The notes under the pieces were generated by a model. The model searched no databases, had not been told where the DNA came from, and worked only from the letters and a program-made list of their open reading frames with translations. Of a stretch of DNA of 64,000 bases, positions 8,644-17,483 are shown piece by piece (within the stretch, counting starts at the first letter, position 1; the number at the start of each line of letters is the position of its first letter). The DNA is from Candidatus Rokuibacteriota bacterium (GTDB lineage: Bacteria; Methylomirabilota; Methylomirabilia; Rokubacteriales; CSP1-6): NCBI GenBank assembly GCA_003220685.1, contig QHTE01000059.1:1-64000 (forward strand), read 5' to 3'. Position numbers and translations under genes: made by a program.

Positions 8644-10989
8644 ATGCTCGGCCGGATCCTCGACGATCTGCTGACCTCACCGTCGACGGGGCCGTGCATT
8701 ACGGCGACGCGTCACTTTCCCGCGCGGCCCCCCGTCCTGGCGCCGTTGCCCGCATCGCTCGATCCGCGAATCGGCGACGCGCTGCGCGCGCGCGGAATCG
8801 GCGAGCTCTATTCGCACCAGGCGCGCGCCTGGGAGCTGATCGCGAAGGGCCAGAACGTGGTCATCGTCACGCCGACCGCCTCGGGCAAGACGCTCTGCTA
8901 CAACCTGCCCGCGCTCCAGGCGCTCGTGCATCAGCCGGACGCCCGGATCCTCTATCTGTTCCCCACGAAGGCGCTCGCCCAGGATCAGCTGGCCGAGCTG
9001 GAAGCGCTCGCCCGGCAGCTGCCCGAGATGCGGATGTTCACCTACGACGGCGACACGCCCCAGGACGCGCGACGCGCGGTCCGGGCGCGCGCGAACCTCG
9101 TCCTCACGAACCCCGACATGCTCCACTCGGGGATCCTGCCGCACCACACCAAGTGGGCGACGCTCTTCCAGAACCTCCGCTACGTCGTGATCGACGAGCT
9201 GCACGCGTACCGCGGCGTCTTCGGCTCGCATCTCGCCAACGTGCTGCGGCGTCTGCGTCGCATCTGCCGCCACTACGGCTCGGCGCCCCAGTTCATCATG
9301 GCCTCCGCGACGATCGCGAACCCGGGCGAGCTGGCCGGCCGCCTCATCGGCGAGCCGGTCGAGGAGATCAGCGAGAGCGGGGCGCCGACCGGCGACCGCG
9401 TGTTCGTCTGCTACAACCCGCCGGTCGTCAACCCCGCGCTCGGGATCCGCGCGCCGTACCTCGGCGAGGCAGCGAAGCTGGCGCTGCGGTTCCTCAAAGA
9501 GAAGATCGCCACGATCGTCTTCGCCCAGAGCCGGCTCGCCACCGAGGTCCTGCTGACTGCGATCAAGAGCGGTGTGGCCGACAAGACGGGCGACAGCGGG
9601 ATCGTGCGCGGCTATCGCGGCGGCTATCTGCCGATGCGGCGCCGGGCGGTCGAGAAGGGCCTGCGCGAGGGCGAGGTGCTCGGCGTCGTCTCGACCAACG
9701 CGCTCGAGCTCGGCGTCGACATCGGCCACCTCGACGTCGCGGTGCTCGCCGGCTATCCCGGCGGCATCGCCTCGCTCTGGCAGCAGGCCGGACGCGCCGG
9801 GCGTCGGAGCGGCCGATCCGCCGCGATCCTGGTGGGGACGAGCGCGCCCCTGGACCAGTTCATGGTCACGCATCCCGAGTATCTCTTCGGCACGCCGCCC
9901 GAGCACGCGCGCGTGAACCCGAACAACCCGTTCATCCTCGTGAACCATCTCAAGTGCGCCGCGTTCGAGCTGCCGATCGGCGAGGACGAGCGGTTCGGCG
10001 AGCTCGACGTCAGGAAATTCCTGTCGGCCCTGGACGACGAGGGCGTGCTGCACCACGCCGGGCGTCACTGGCACTGGGCGGCCGAGACCTATCCGGCCGA
10101 TCACACGTCGCTCCGCACCGTGACGACCGACAACTTCCTGGTGATCGACACCACGGCGCGCGACGAGAAGCAGACGAAGCGTCGCCAGATCATCGCCGAG
10201 GTCGACTGGGGCAGCGCGTTCGCGACGATCTATCCCAAGGCGATCTACCTCGTGGAGAGCGAGCCCTACGAGGTCCAGGAGCTCCACTTCCGCGAGGACG
10301 AGGAGAAGGTGGCGTACGTCAAGCGCGTCGCTGTCGATTACTTCACCGACGCGGTGAGCGCCAAGGGCGTCTGGATCCTCCAGCGCCTGGCCGAGGCCCC
10401 ACCGGCGCCCTATCTCGCCGAACAGGGCGAGGTGTTGGTGGCCGAGAAGGTCGTCGGGTTCAAGAAGATCAAGATGGGGACGCTCGAGAACGTCGGCTCG
10501 GGCGAGGTCGAGCTGCCCCAGCAGGAGATGCAGACGACGGCCGCGTGGATCACCGTCGGGCCCAACGTCCTGGCGCGCGTGAGCCGTTCGCGCGAGGAAT
10601 TGATCGACGGGCTGCGCGCCGTCACGTATCTCCTCCATCACCTGGCGCCGATCTTCCTGCTCTGCGACATCCGCGACCTCGGCTCCTGGCTCGGCGACAC
10701 GACGCCCGCCACGAGCGGCGCCGTGGCGACCCGGGACTCGACGAAGCGCCGTCTGATGGCCGCCGAGCAGTTCAACCCGACTATCTACCTCTACGATTCC
10801 CACGCCGGCGGCATCGGTCTCGCCGAGCACCTGTTCGAGGTCCTGCCGGACCTCTTGCGCCGCGGGCTCGAGACGCTCGAGACGTGCGCCTGCCGCGACG
10901 GCTGTCCCTCGTGCGTCGGGCCCGTGAACGAAGTGGGCCGCCGGGCCAAGAGCACGGCGCGGGCGCTCCTGCGCGCGCTGACCGACTGA
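8644..10989 (+). CDS. mrfA: DEAD/DEAH-box DNA helicase, MrfA (YprA) family
   Basis: A superfamily-2 helicase of 781 residues. Walker A TPTASGKT lies near residues 76-83, DELH (motif II) at 184-187, SAT motif MASATIANP, and motif VI QQAGRAGRRSGRSAAIL. The C-terminal DUF1998-type region ends with a four-cysteine metal site, C-x-C-x3-C-x2-C (residues 748-757, TCACRDGCPSCVGP), which defines MrfA/YprA-type helicases. In Bacillus subtilis MrfA works with the exonuclease MrfB to repair mitomycin-C damage independently of UvrA. The very next gene here is mrfB, which supports the call. Start is the ATG at 8644; a GTG at 8635 would add three residues, and neither has a clear ribosome-binding site. Confidence 0.9.
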   Translation: MLGRILDDLLTSPSTGPCITATRHFPARPPVLAPLPASLDPRIGDALRARGIGELYSHQARAWELIAKGQNVVIVTPTASGKTLCYNLPALQALVHQPDARILYLFPTKALAQDQLAELEALARQLPEMRMFTYDGDTPQDARRAVRARANLVLTNPDMLHSGILPHHTKWATLFQNLRYVVIDELHAYRGVFGSHLANVLRRLRRICRHYGSAPQFIMASATIANPGELAGRLIGEPVEEISESGAPTGDRVFVCYNPPVVNPALGIRAPYLGEAAKLALRFLKEKIATIVFAQSRLATEVLLTAIKSGVADKTGDSGIVRGYRGGYLPMRRRAVEKGLREGEVLGVVSTNALELGVDIGHLDVAVLAGYPGGIASLWQQAGRAGRRSGRSAAILVGTSAPLDQFMVTHPEYLFGTPPEHARVNPNNPFILVNHLKCAAFELPIGEDERFGELDVRKFLSALDDEGVLHHAGRHWHWAAETYPADHTSLRTVTTDNFLVIDTTARDEKQTKRRQIIAEVDWGSAFATIYPKAIYLVESEPYEVQELHFREDEEKVAYVKRVAVDYFTDAVSAKGVWILQRLAEAPPAPYLAEQGEVLVAEKVVGFKKIKMGTLENVGSGEVELPQQEMQTTAAWITVGPNVLARVSRSREELIDGLRAVTYLLHHLAPIFLLCDIRDLGSWLGDTTPATSGAVATRDSTKRRLMAAEQFNPTIYLYDSHAGGIGLAEHLFEVLPDLLRRGLETLETCACRDGCPSCVGPVNEVGRRAKSTARALLRALTD

Positions 10990-10995
10990 GGTCGC

Positions 10996-12198
10996 GTGGG
11001 CACCCACTCGCTCGACGATCTGCGCCGCGTCATCCGCCGCATCGAGACGGGGCGCCCCAAGCGCCCGGCCGCTCGACCGATCGAAGAGATCCTGGGCGGT
11101 GAGCTCGTGGACACCGGCGAGGGAGCGCTTCTGGTGGTTCGGCGCGAGTTCCCGCTCTCGCACCGGCACGGGCGTCAGACGCTCGGCTCCGTGCTCCAGG
11201 CGCCCCTCGATCTCTTGAGCGCGGTGGCGGGCGCCGAGCGTCCCGTCGCGGACGCGCGGCGGCTCCTCTTCCTCGACGCCGAGACGACCGGTCTGGCCGG
11301 CGGGACCGGCACCTACGCGTTCCTGGTCGGCGCCGCCTGGCTCGAGGACGACCGCCTGGTGCTGGCGCAGCATTTCATGCGCGACTTCGACGAGGAGCCG
11401 GCGCTGCTGGCGGCGCTGCGCCCGATCCTCGAGCGGGCCAGCGGCCTGGTGACCTTCAACGGGGCGACCTTCGATCTGCCGCTGCTCGAGACGCGCTTCC
11501 TGATGACGCGCCGGCGCTGGCCGGACACCCTTCCGCACCTCGATCTCCTCCGTCCGGCGCGGCGAATCTGGACCTCGTGCCTGCCCGATTGCCGGCTGGC
11601 GACGCTCGAGCGCGAGGTGGTCGGCGTCGTACGCGAAGACGACATCGCCGGCGGCCTGATTCCGTCGCTCTACTTCGACTTCCTGCGCTCTCGGCGGGCC
11701 GCGCCGCTGGGCCGCGTGCTCGCCCACAACCGCGACGACATCCTCACGTTGGTGGGGCTCCTCGGCTGGTTCGGGAAGGCGCTGACGTCGCACGAGGAGC
11801 TGACGGCCGGGGAGCTCGGCGGCCTCGGGCGTCTCTGGGAGCCGGTGGACGTCGAGCGGGCGCTCGACTGCTATCGCGCCGCGCTCGCCGCGGGGCTCTC
11901 CGGTGCGCCGGCGCAGGTCGTGCGGCTGCGTCTGGCGCGGTGGGAGAAGCGCTTCGCGCGGTGGGACGCCGCGTGCGCGCTGTGGGAAGAGGCGGCGCGC
12001 GACGCCGGCTTCGACCCGCGCCCGTGGGAAGAGCTCGCCAAGTTCCACGAGCATCGGCGGCGCGACTTCGTGACCGCGCGCTCGGTCGTCGAGGACGCAC
12101 TCGGCCTCGCCGAGGATGCGAGCGTGTCCTCACGCGTGCGGGAAGCGTTCGCCTACCGCCGCGCCCGGCTCGAGCGGCGCCTGGTCGCGCGAGGGTGA
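10996..12198 (+). CDS. mrfB: RNase-H-like 3'-5' exonuclease, MrfB (YprB) family
   Basis: DnaQ-like nuclease of 400 residues. The exonuclease motifs are in order: FLDAETTGLAGGTG (ExoI, DxE), VTFNGATFDLPLLETRF (ExoII, with Asp) and LGRVLAHNRDDILTLVGLLG (ExoIII, with the catalytic acidic and His/Asn residues). The C-terminal 130 residues are helical with repeated W-x-x-A patterns (RWEKRFARWDAACALWEEAARDAGF), resembling a degenerate TPR. It begins with GTG at 10996, 6 nt after the helicase stop, so the two form an operon. The helicase-nuclease pairing matches the MrfAB interstrand-crosslink repair module described in Bacillus subtilis. Confidence 0.88.
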   Translation: MGTHSLDDLRRVIRRIETGRPKRPAARPIEEILGGELVDTGEGALLVVRREFPLSHRHGRQTLGSVLQAPLDLLSAVAGAERPVADARRLLFLDAETTGLAGGTGTYAFLVGAAWLEDDRLVLAQHFMRDFDEEPALLAALRPILERASGLVTFNGATFDLPLLETRFLMTRRRWPDTLPHLDLLRPARRIWTSCLPDCRLATLEREVVGVVREDDIAGGLIPSLYFDFLRSRRAAPLGRVLAHNRDDILTLVGLLGWFGKALTSHEELTAGELGGLGRLWEPVDVERALDCYRAALAAGLSGAPAQVVRLRLARWEKRFARWDAACALWEEAARDAGFDPRPWEELAKFHEHRRRDFVTARSVVEDALGLAEDASVSSRVREAFAYRRARLERRLVARG

Positions 12199-12210
12199 CT
12201 TAACGAGCAG

Positions 12211-12514
12211 GTGTGTGGGCGCCACTGGGGCGCGCTGTACCGCCAGTTCGGCGACTTCCAGCCCGTCCTGTGCGACGCGCGCGGCGACGTGATCGCCGCC
12301 GGCTTCACGATTCCGCTCGCGTGGAGCGGTCGTGGTCGTGAGCGGCAGCGTCGCCCAGTGGGCGGCGTGGACGGGTATGAGATTCCCGGAGAGCGGGCGA
12401 TACACGGTCCCCGGCGCGCTGGCGCCGGTGACGATCGACCGCCGGAGAAACCGCGGCTGTTACGTCGAGCCGAACGTCTGGATGCTGCACCCGGTCAGGG
12501 CGCCGGGGCGGTGA
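12211..12514 (+). pseudogene. Remnant of a GNAT-family N-acetyltransferase
   Basis: Two fragments of one gene survive in different frames. The first (from 12211) reads CGRHWGALYRQFGDFQPV then LCDARGDVIAAGFTIPLAWSG, a typical GNAT N-terminal beta-strand region. The second (to 12514, frame shifted) reads FPESGRYTVPGALAPVTID and GCYVEPNVWMLHPV, which I recognise as the conserved C-terminal end of a GNAT family (FPESG-Y-VPGAL-PV-ID, then YVEPNVWM). The middle, including the acetyl-CoA loop, has been deleted. It lies directly after mrfB and runs into the 3' end of the dehydrogenase gene. This is a dead gene and should not be called as a protein. Confidence 0.7.
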
Positions 12515-12523
12515 CGCCGCGGG

Positions 12524-13483
12524 TCACGGCACCGGAGTCAGCGGCGGCTTGCCGTCGAGGACGGCCAGGCAGTTGCGGACGGCCAGGGTCGCCATCGCCA
12601 GGCGCGTATCGAACGACGCGCTCGCGATGTGCGGCGCGAGCACGACGTTCTTCAGCGGGAGGAGGCCCGGATGGACCTTCGGCTCCTCTTCGAAGACGTC
12701 GAGCCCGGCGGCGGCGATCCACCCCTCCTTCAGGGCGCGCACGAGCGCGGCCTCGTCGACGACCGGGCCCCGGGCCGCGTTCACGAGCACCGCCGACTTC
12801 TTCATGATCCGCAGGGTGCGCTCGTTCATGAGGTGGCGGGTCTCGGGCAACAGCGGCGTGTGAAGGCTGACGAAGTCGGCCTCCGCTAGGAGCGGCTCGA
12901 GATCCATTCGGGTCGCGCGCAGCTCGCGCTCGACGGCGGCGTCGGCCCGGAGGGCGTCCTGATAGAGGACGCGCATATTGAAGCCGAGCGCGCGCCGCGC
13001 GACCGCCCGTCCGATCCGCCCGAAGCCGACGACGCCCAGGGTCTTTCCGTGGACGTCGGCGCCCCACAGCAGGTCCCACTCCCACTTCTGCCACTGACCC
13101 GAGCGCGCGAAGTGGTCGGCCTCGACGACACGCCGTGCCGCCGCCATCAGCAAGGTCCACGCGAAGTCGGCGGTCGTCTCGGTGAGGACGTCAGGGGTGT
13201 TGGTGACGACGACCCCCCGGCGGCGCGCCGCGGCGACGTCGATGTTGTTGTAGCCGACAGCGACGTTCGCGACGACCTTCACCGTGGGCGCGGCGGCCAG
13301 GACCTCCTCGTCGATCGTGCTGATGATGTGGCAGATGAGCCCGTCCTTACCCCGAAGCCTGGCAATCAGTTCGGCCTTGGACAGCCCGGTCTGCGAGCTG
13401 TTGTAGTCGACGGTCACGTCCCTGGGAATGAGCTCGCGGGCCTTGCCGGGTAAGATATTGGAAATAAATATGCTTTTCGACAT
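12524..13483 (-). CDS. D-2-hydroxyacid dehydrogenase (glyoxylate/hydroxypyruvate reductase-like)
   Basis: NAD(P)-dependent D-2-hydroxyacid dehydrogenase, 319 residues, the usual length. The nucleotide-binding loop is GVVGFGRIGRAVARRALGF. The substrate-loop motif VANVAVGYNNIDVAAARRRGVVVTNTP, the catalytic Arg in LVNAARGPVVDEAALVRAL, the Glu in GLDVFEEEPKVHPGL and the His in VLAPHIASAS are all in order. The overall pattern is closest to GyaR/GhrB, which reduces glyoxylate or hydroxypyruvate. Start is ATG 13483 with a GGGGAGG ribosome-binding site. It is transcribed away from groES, and its substrate cannot be fixed from sequence. Confidence 0.88.
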   Translation of the reverse strand: MSKSIFISNILPGKARELIPRDVTVDYNSSQTGLSKAELIARLRGKDGLICHIISTIDEEVLAAAPTVKVVANVAVGYNNIDVAAARRRGVVVTNTPDVLTETTADFAWTLLMAAARRVVEADHFARSGQWQKWEWDLLWGADVHGKTLGVVGFGRIGRAVARRALGFNMRVLYQDALRADAAVERELRATRMDLEPLLAEADFVSLHTPLLPETRHLMNERTLRIMKKSAVLVNAARGPVVDEAALVRALKEGWIAAAGLDVFEEEPKVHPGLLPLKNVVLAPHIASASFDTRLAMATLAVRNCLAVLDGKPPLTPVP

Positions 13484-13537
13484 GAGCCTCCCCTTCCGGT
13501 TAATCCGGCTTGCGGCGGCTTGACACCGCCAGTATAT

Positions 13538-13564
13538 TTAGCACTCGGCAATTCTGAGTGCTAA
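13538..13564 (+). promoter_or_regulatory. CIRCE element (HrcA operator)
   Basis: Perfect CIRCE inverted repeat TTAGCACTC-N9-GAGTGCTAA, 90 nt upstream of the groES ATG. CIRCE is bound by the heat-shock repressor HrcA, so groESL should be HrcA-controlled. A TTGACA lies at 13520-13525, but I could not find a convincing -10 hexamer at the right distance, so the promoter position is left open. Confidence 0.97.
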
Positions 13565-13653
13565 CAGGCATCGGTGGCTGGAGGACGGTCAAAGCCCATC
13601 GCCCGCAGAAGGCTAGCGCAACATCACCAAAGCACCAAGGAGGCAGAGACACC

Positions 13654-13941
13654 ATGAAGATTCGTCCGCTGCACGACCGCATCCTCGTCGAGCGGCTCGA
13701 GGAGCAGGAGGTCCGCCGGGGCGGGATCATCATCCCGGACACGGCCAAGGAGAAGCCGCAAGAGGGCAAGGTAATCGCCGTCGGGACTGGTAAGGTCAGC
13801 GACGACGGCAAGAGGATCCCCCTCGACGTGAAGGCCGCCGACAAGATCCTGTTCGGGAAGTACTCGGGCTCCGAGGTCAAGATCGACGACAAGGAATACC
13901 TCATCCTGCGCGAGGAAGACGTCCTCGCCATTCTCGAGTAA
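13654..13941 (+). CDS. groS: Co-chaperonin GroES
   Basis: Heptameric lid of the GroEL folding chamber, 95 residues. It starts [19 protein letters not shown], has the mobile loop [25 protein letters not shown] that binds GroEL, and ends [15 protein letters not shown]. The ATG at 13654 has AAGGAGGCA upstream. groEL begins 15 nt after its stop. Expression should be HrcA-controlled through the CIRCE element upstream. Confidence 0.98.
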   Translation: MKIRPLHDRILVERLEEQEVRRGGIIIPDTAKEKPQEGKVIAVGTGKVSDDGKRIPLDVKAADKILFGKYSGSEVKIDDKEYLILREEDVLAILE

Positions 13942-15579
<1,638 letters not shown>

Positions 15580-15589
15580 CCGACCACCC

Positions 15590-15696
15590 TCAGCTCTCCC
15601 GGTTGGTTGACCGGTTGACCGGGGGAGTCTGAGGGGGGTCTTCCCACTCGGATCAATCAACGGCCCGGATCGAAATGGTCCGGGCCGTATCGTTTT
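15590..15696 (+). terminator. Terminator region after groEL
   Basis: Two hairpins follow groEL. The first is formed by CTCAG/CTCCCGG pairing with CCGGGGGAG/CTGAG (about 15590-15632). The second is a perfect 10-bp stem, ACGGCCCGGA (15660-15669) with TCCGGGCCGT (15679-15688), followed by ATCGTTTT. The second has the classical intrinsic-terminator form and probably separates groESL from rpsF. Confidence 0.75.
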
Positions 15697-15777
15697 GTCG
15701 GCGTTGACCTTGCACGGTTTCCGGATGTTTGATACGTTTAGGCGCTCAACTGGAGTCTGGCGGGAGGTGAGGAAGAA

Positions 15778-16116
15778 CTGCGACCGTACGAAGTCCTCGT
15801 GATCGTCGATCCGCGTCCGACCGATGAGGAAGTCACCGCGCTGCTCACGCAGCTCGGCGAGCAACTCAAGACGCTCGGCGCCGAGGTCACCAAAGTCGAC
15901 AACTGGGGAAAGCGCCGGCTCGCGTACGACATCCGCAAGCAGCGGGAAGGCACGTACGCGGTGTTCGATGTCTCTGCCGAGCCCTCCATGGTGAAGGAAT
16001 TCGAGCGACAGGTGGGCCTCAACGAAAGCGTGCTGCGGTACGTCAGCACGCGGGTTCCGATCCGCAAGAAGGCTCGGCCGGCCAAAACTCAGGAAGTGGT
16101 CGAGGAGGTCAGCTGA
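15778..16116 (+). CDS. rpsF: Ribosomal protein bS6, likely CTG start
   Basis: Small-subunit ribosomal protein S6, bound next to S18 on the 30S platform. The protein reads (M)RPYEVLVIVDPRPTDEE at the N-terminus, then the family KVDNWGKRRLAYDIRKQREGTYAVFDV core and ends IRKKARPAKTQEVVEEVS. The conserved RPYE strand lies upstream of the first GTG (15799). The only codon that restores the normal N-terminus is CTG at 15778, which sits 6 nt after GGAGGTGAG (15763-15771). Starting at GTG 15799 would delete the first beta strand and leave that ribosome-binding site too far away. The stop overlaps the ssb ATG (TGATG). Confidence 0.9.
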   Translation: MRPYEVLVIVDPRPTDEEVTALLTQLGEQLKTLGAEVTKVDNWGKRRLAYDIRKQREGTYAVFDVSAEPSMVKEFERQVGLNESVLRYVSTRVPIRKKARPAKTQEVVEEVS

Positions 16117-16532
16117 TGGCGAGCCTCAACAAGGTGTTCCTGATCGGCAACCTGACCAAGCCCCCGGAGCTTCGGTACACGCCCAGCGGAACCGCCGTGG
16201 CCGATTTGCGGCTGGCGGTCAATCGCAACTACACGACGCAGGGGGGCGAGAAACGCGAAGACACCTGTTTCCTCACGGTCGTCGTGTGGGGCAAGCAAGC
16301 GGAGAGCTGCGGCGAGTACCTCGACAAGGGCAGTCCGATCCTCGTCGAGGGCCGGCTGCAGACGCGCGAGTGGGAGGCCAAGGACGGCGGCAAGCGCACC
16401 GTCATCGAGGTCGTGGCCGAGCGCGTTCAGTTCATGGGCCGCGGGCGCGCCGCCGCTCCGGCGACCGTGGCGGCGTCGGCCGAGCCGTTCGCGGAAGAAG
16501 CCGGCTCCGGCAACGACGATGTCCCGTTCTAG
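16116..16532 (+). CDS. ssb: Single-stranded DNA-binding protein
   Basis: OB-fold protein of 138 residues that coats ssDNA and recruits repair and replication proteins. It starts MASLNKVFLIGNLTKPPELRYTPSG and contains the ssDNA-binding VVWGKQAESCGEYLDKGSPILVEGRLQTREWE region and the short acidic tail ending DDVPF, the universal partner-docking tip. It is translationally coupled to rpsF by a TGATG overlap and sits in the S6-SSB-S18-L9-DnaB operon. The linker between fold and tip is short. Confidence 0.97.
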   Translation: MASLNKVFLIGNLTKPPELRYTPSGTAVADLRLAVNRNYTTQGGEKREDTCFLTVVVWGKQAESCGEYLDKGSPILVEGRLQTREWEAKDGGKRTVIEVVAERVQFMGRGRAAAPATVAASAEPFAEEAGSGNDDVPF

Positions 16533-16558
16533 CGACTAGCACGTTCTAGCGACTAGCA
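16525..16558 (+). repeat. 17-bp tandem duplication at the ssb stop
   Basis: The unit CGTTCTAGCGACTAGCA occurs twice in direct tandem (16525-16541 and 16542-16558). The first copy contains the last Phe codon and stop of ssb. The second lies just before the rpsR ribosome-binding site, so the duplication lengthens the ssb-rpsR spacer by exactly 17 nt. Confidence 0.95.
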
Positions 16559-16574
16559 GAGGAGGGAGCCAGCC

Positions 16575-16826
16575 ATTCCCCCGACATCCCAGAAGCCCGT
16601 CAAGCGCCGCCGGTTCGGCCGGCGGAAGATCTGTAAGTTCTGCGCCGACAAAGTCGATCTGGTCGACTACAAGGACGTCCGGCGTCTGAGAAGCTTCGTG
16701 AGCGAGCGAGGCAAGATCATCCCCCGTCGCATCTCGGGCAGCTGCGCCCGGCACCAGCGCCAGCTGACGCACGCGATCAAGCGGGCGCGCACGGTTGCCC
16801 TGCTGCCGTACCTGGCGGCGGACTAG
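16575..16826 (+). CDS. rpsR: Ribosomal protein bS18, likely ATT start
   Basis: S18, the 30S partner of S6, 83 residues. The translation is (M)[21 protein letters not shown], then [40 protein letters not shown] and a C-terminus ending [13 protein letters not shown]. This is the complete family pattern. No ATG, GTG or TTG exists at the expected position; the best initiation codon is ATT at 16575, preceded by GGAGGGAG (16561-16568). Gene finders that allow only three start codons will miss this gene. It is located between ssb and rplI, exactly as expected for this operon. Confidence 0.9.
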   Translation: MPPTSQKPVKRRRFGRRKICKFCADKVDLVDYKDVRRLRSFVSERGKIIPRRISGSCARHQRQLTHAIKRARTVALLPYLAAD

Positions 16827-16835
16827 GACCGGTCC

Positions 16836-17279
16836 ATGAAGGTCATTCTGCTGGACGATGTCACGAAGGTCGGGCAACGCGGCGAGGTCCGCGACGTCTC
16901 CGACGGGTACGCGCGCAACTTCCTGATCCCCAAGAAGCTCGCACTCTCCGCCACCGCCGGAAATCTCAAGAACCTCGAGCACATCAAGAAGCAGCAGGAC
17001 GCCAAGGCCGACCGCCTCAAGGCCGACGCCGAGGCGCTGCGCGCGAAGATCGAGGCGCTCGTCTACGAGCAGCGCCGCCAGGCCTCCGAGGAGGGCAAGC
17101 TCTTCGGCTCGGTCACCTCGCAGGACGTCGCCGATTTCCTCGGCACGCGCGGCATCCCGATCGAGCGCCGGCGCATCACGCTCGAGGAGCCGATCAAGGC
17201 GCTCGGTGAGCACGTGGTCTCCATGCGGCTGCACCAGGACGTCACGGCGCAGCTGCGGGTCAACATCGTCCGGGAGTAG
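16836..17279 (+). CDS. rplI: Ribosomal protein bL9
   Basis: Large-subunit protein L9 of 147 residues. The N-terminal domain reads MKVILLDDVTKVGQRGEV with NGYARNFLIPK-type sequence (here DGYARNFLIPKKLALSAT). A long charged connecting helix follows (LEHIKKQQDAKADRLKADAEALRAKIEALVYEQ), then the C-terminal domain with KLFGSVTSQDVADFL. Start ATG at 16836 is 9 nt after the rpsR stop. It is the last ribosomal gene before dnaB in the operon. Confidence 0.97.
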   Translation: MKVILLDDVTKVGQRGEVRDVSDGYARNFLIPKKLALSATAGNLKNLEHIKKQQDAKADRLKADAEALRAKIEALVYEQRRQASEEGKLFGSVTSQDVADFLGTRGIPIERRRITLEEPIKALGEHVVSMRLHQDVTAQLRVNIVRE

Positions 17280-17326
17280 CGGCGCATCGTGACCAGCGAA
17301 CCCCGAAACCACTCGGACTCGCTGCT

Positions 17327-17401
17327 CTATCCACTCTCGACCCACCCGCCATCCACGGTCGTTCGTGGGATATCCACCGGATGTCCACGAAACAATCCAC
17401 A
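17327..17401 (+). promoter_or_regulatory. Cluster of five DnaA-box-like TCCAC motifs upstream of dnaB
   Basis: Five same-strand 9-mers share a TCCAC core in 75 bp: CTATCCACT (17327), CCATCCACG (17349), ATATCCACC (17370), ATGTCCACG (17381) and CAATCCACA (17393). Each differs from the DnaA box TTATCCACA at two to four positions. They lie in the 204-bp gap between rplI and dnaB. They could be a DnaA-responsive regulatory region; binding is inference. Confidence 0.4.
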
Positions 17402-17483
17402 AAAGCGCCTTCGCATCTAAAAGTGTTTGACGATCGTCGCCGCTTCGCTACGATGCATCGATGCTCAACGATGGTTCTCGCCG

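Noticed and set aside
8677..12054. 1125-codon open frame antisense to mrfAB
   Set aside because: Arg/Glu/Leu-rich shadow of the GC-rich codon pattern; no domains; the plus strand holds two well-recognised genes.
13520..13541. TTGACA and TATATT before groES as a promoter
   Set aside because: The two hexamers are only 8 nt apart; spacing does not fit a sigma-70 promoter.
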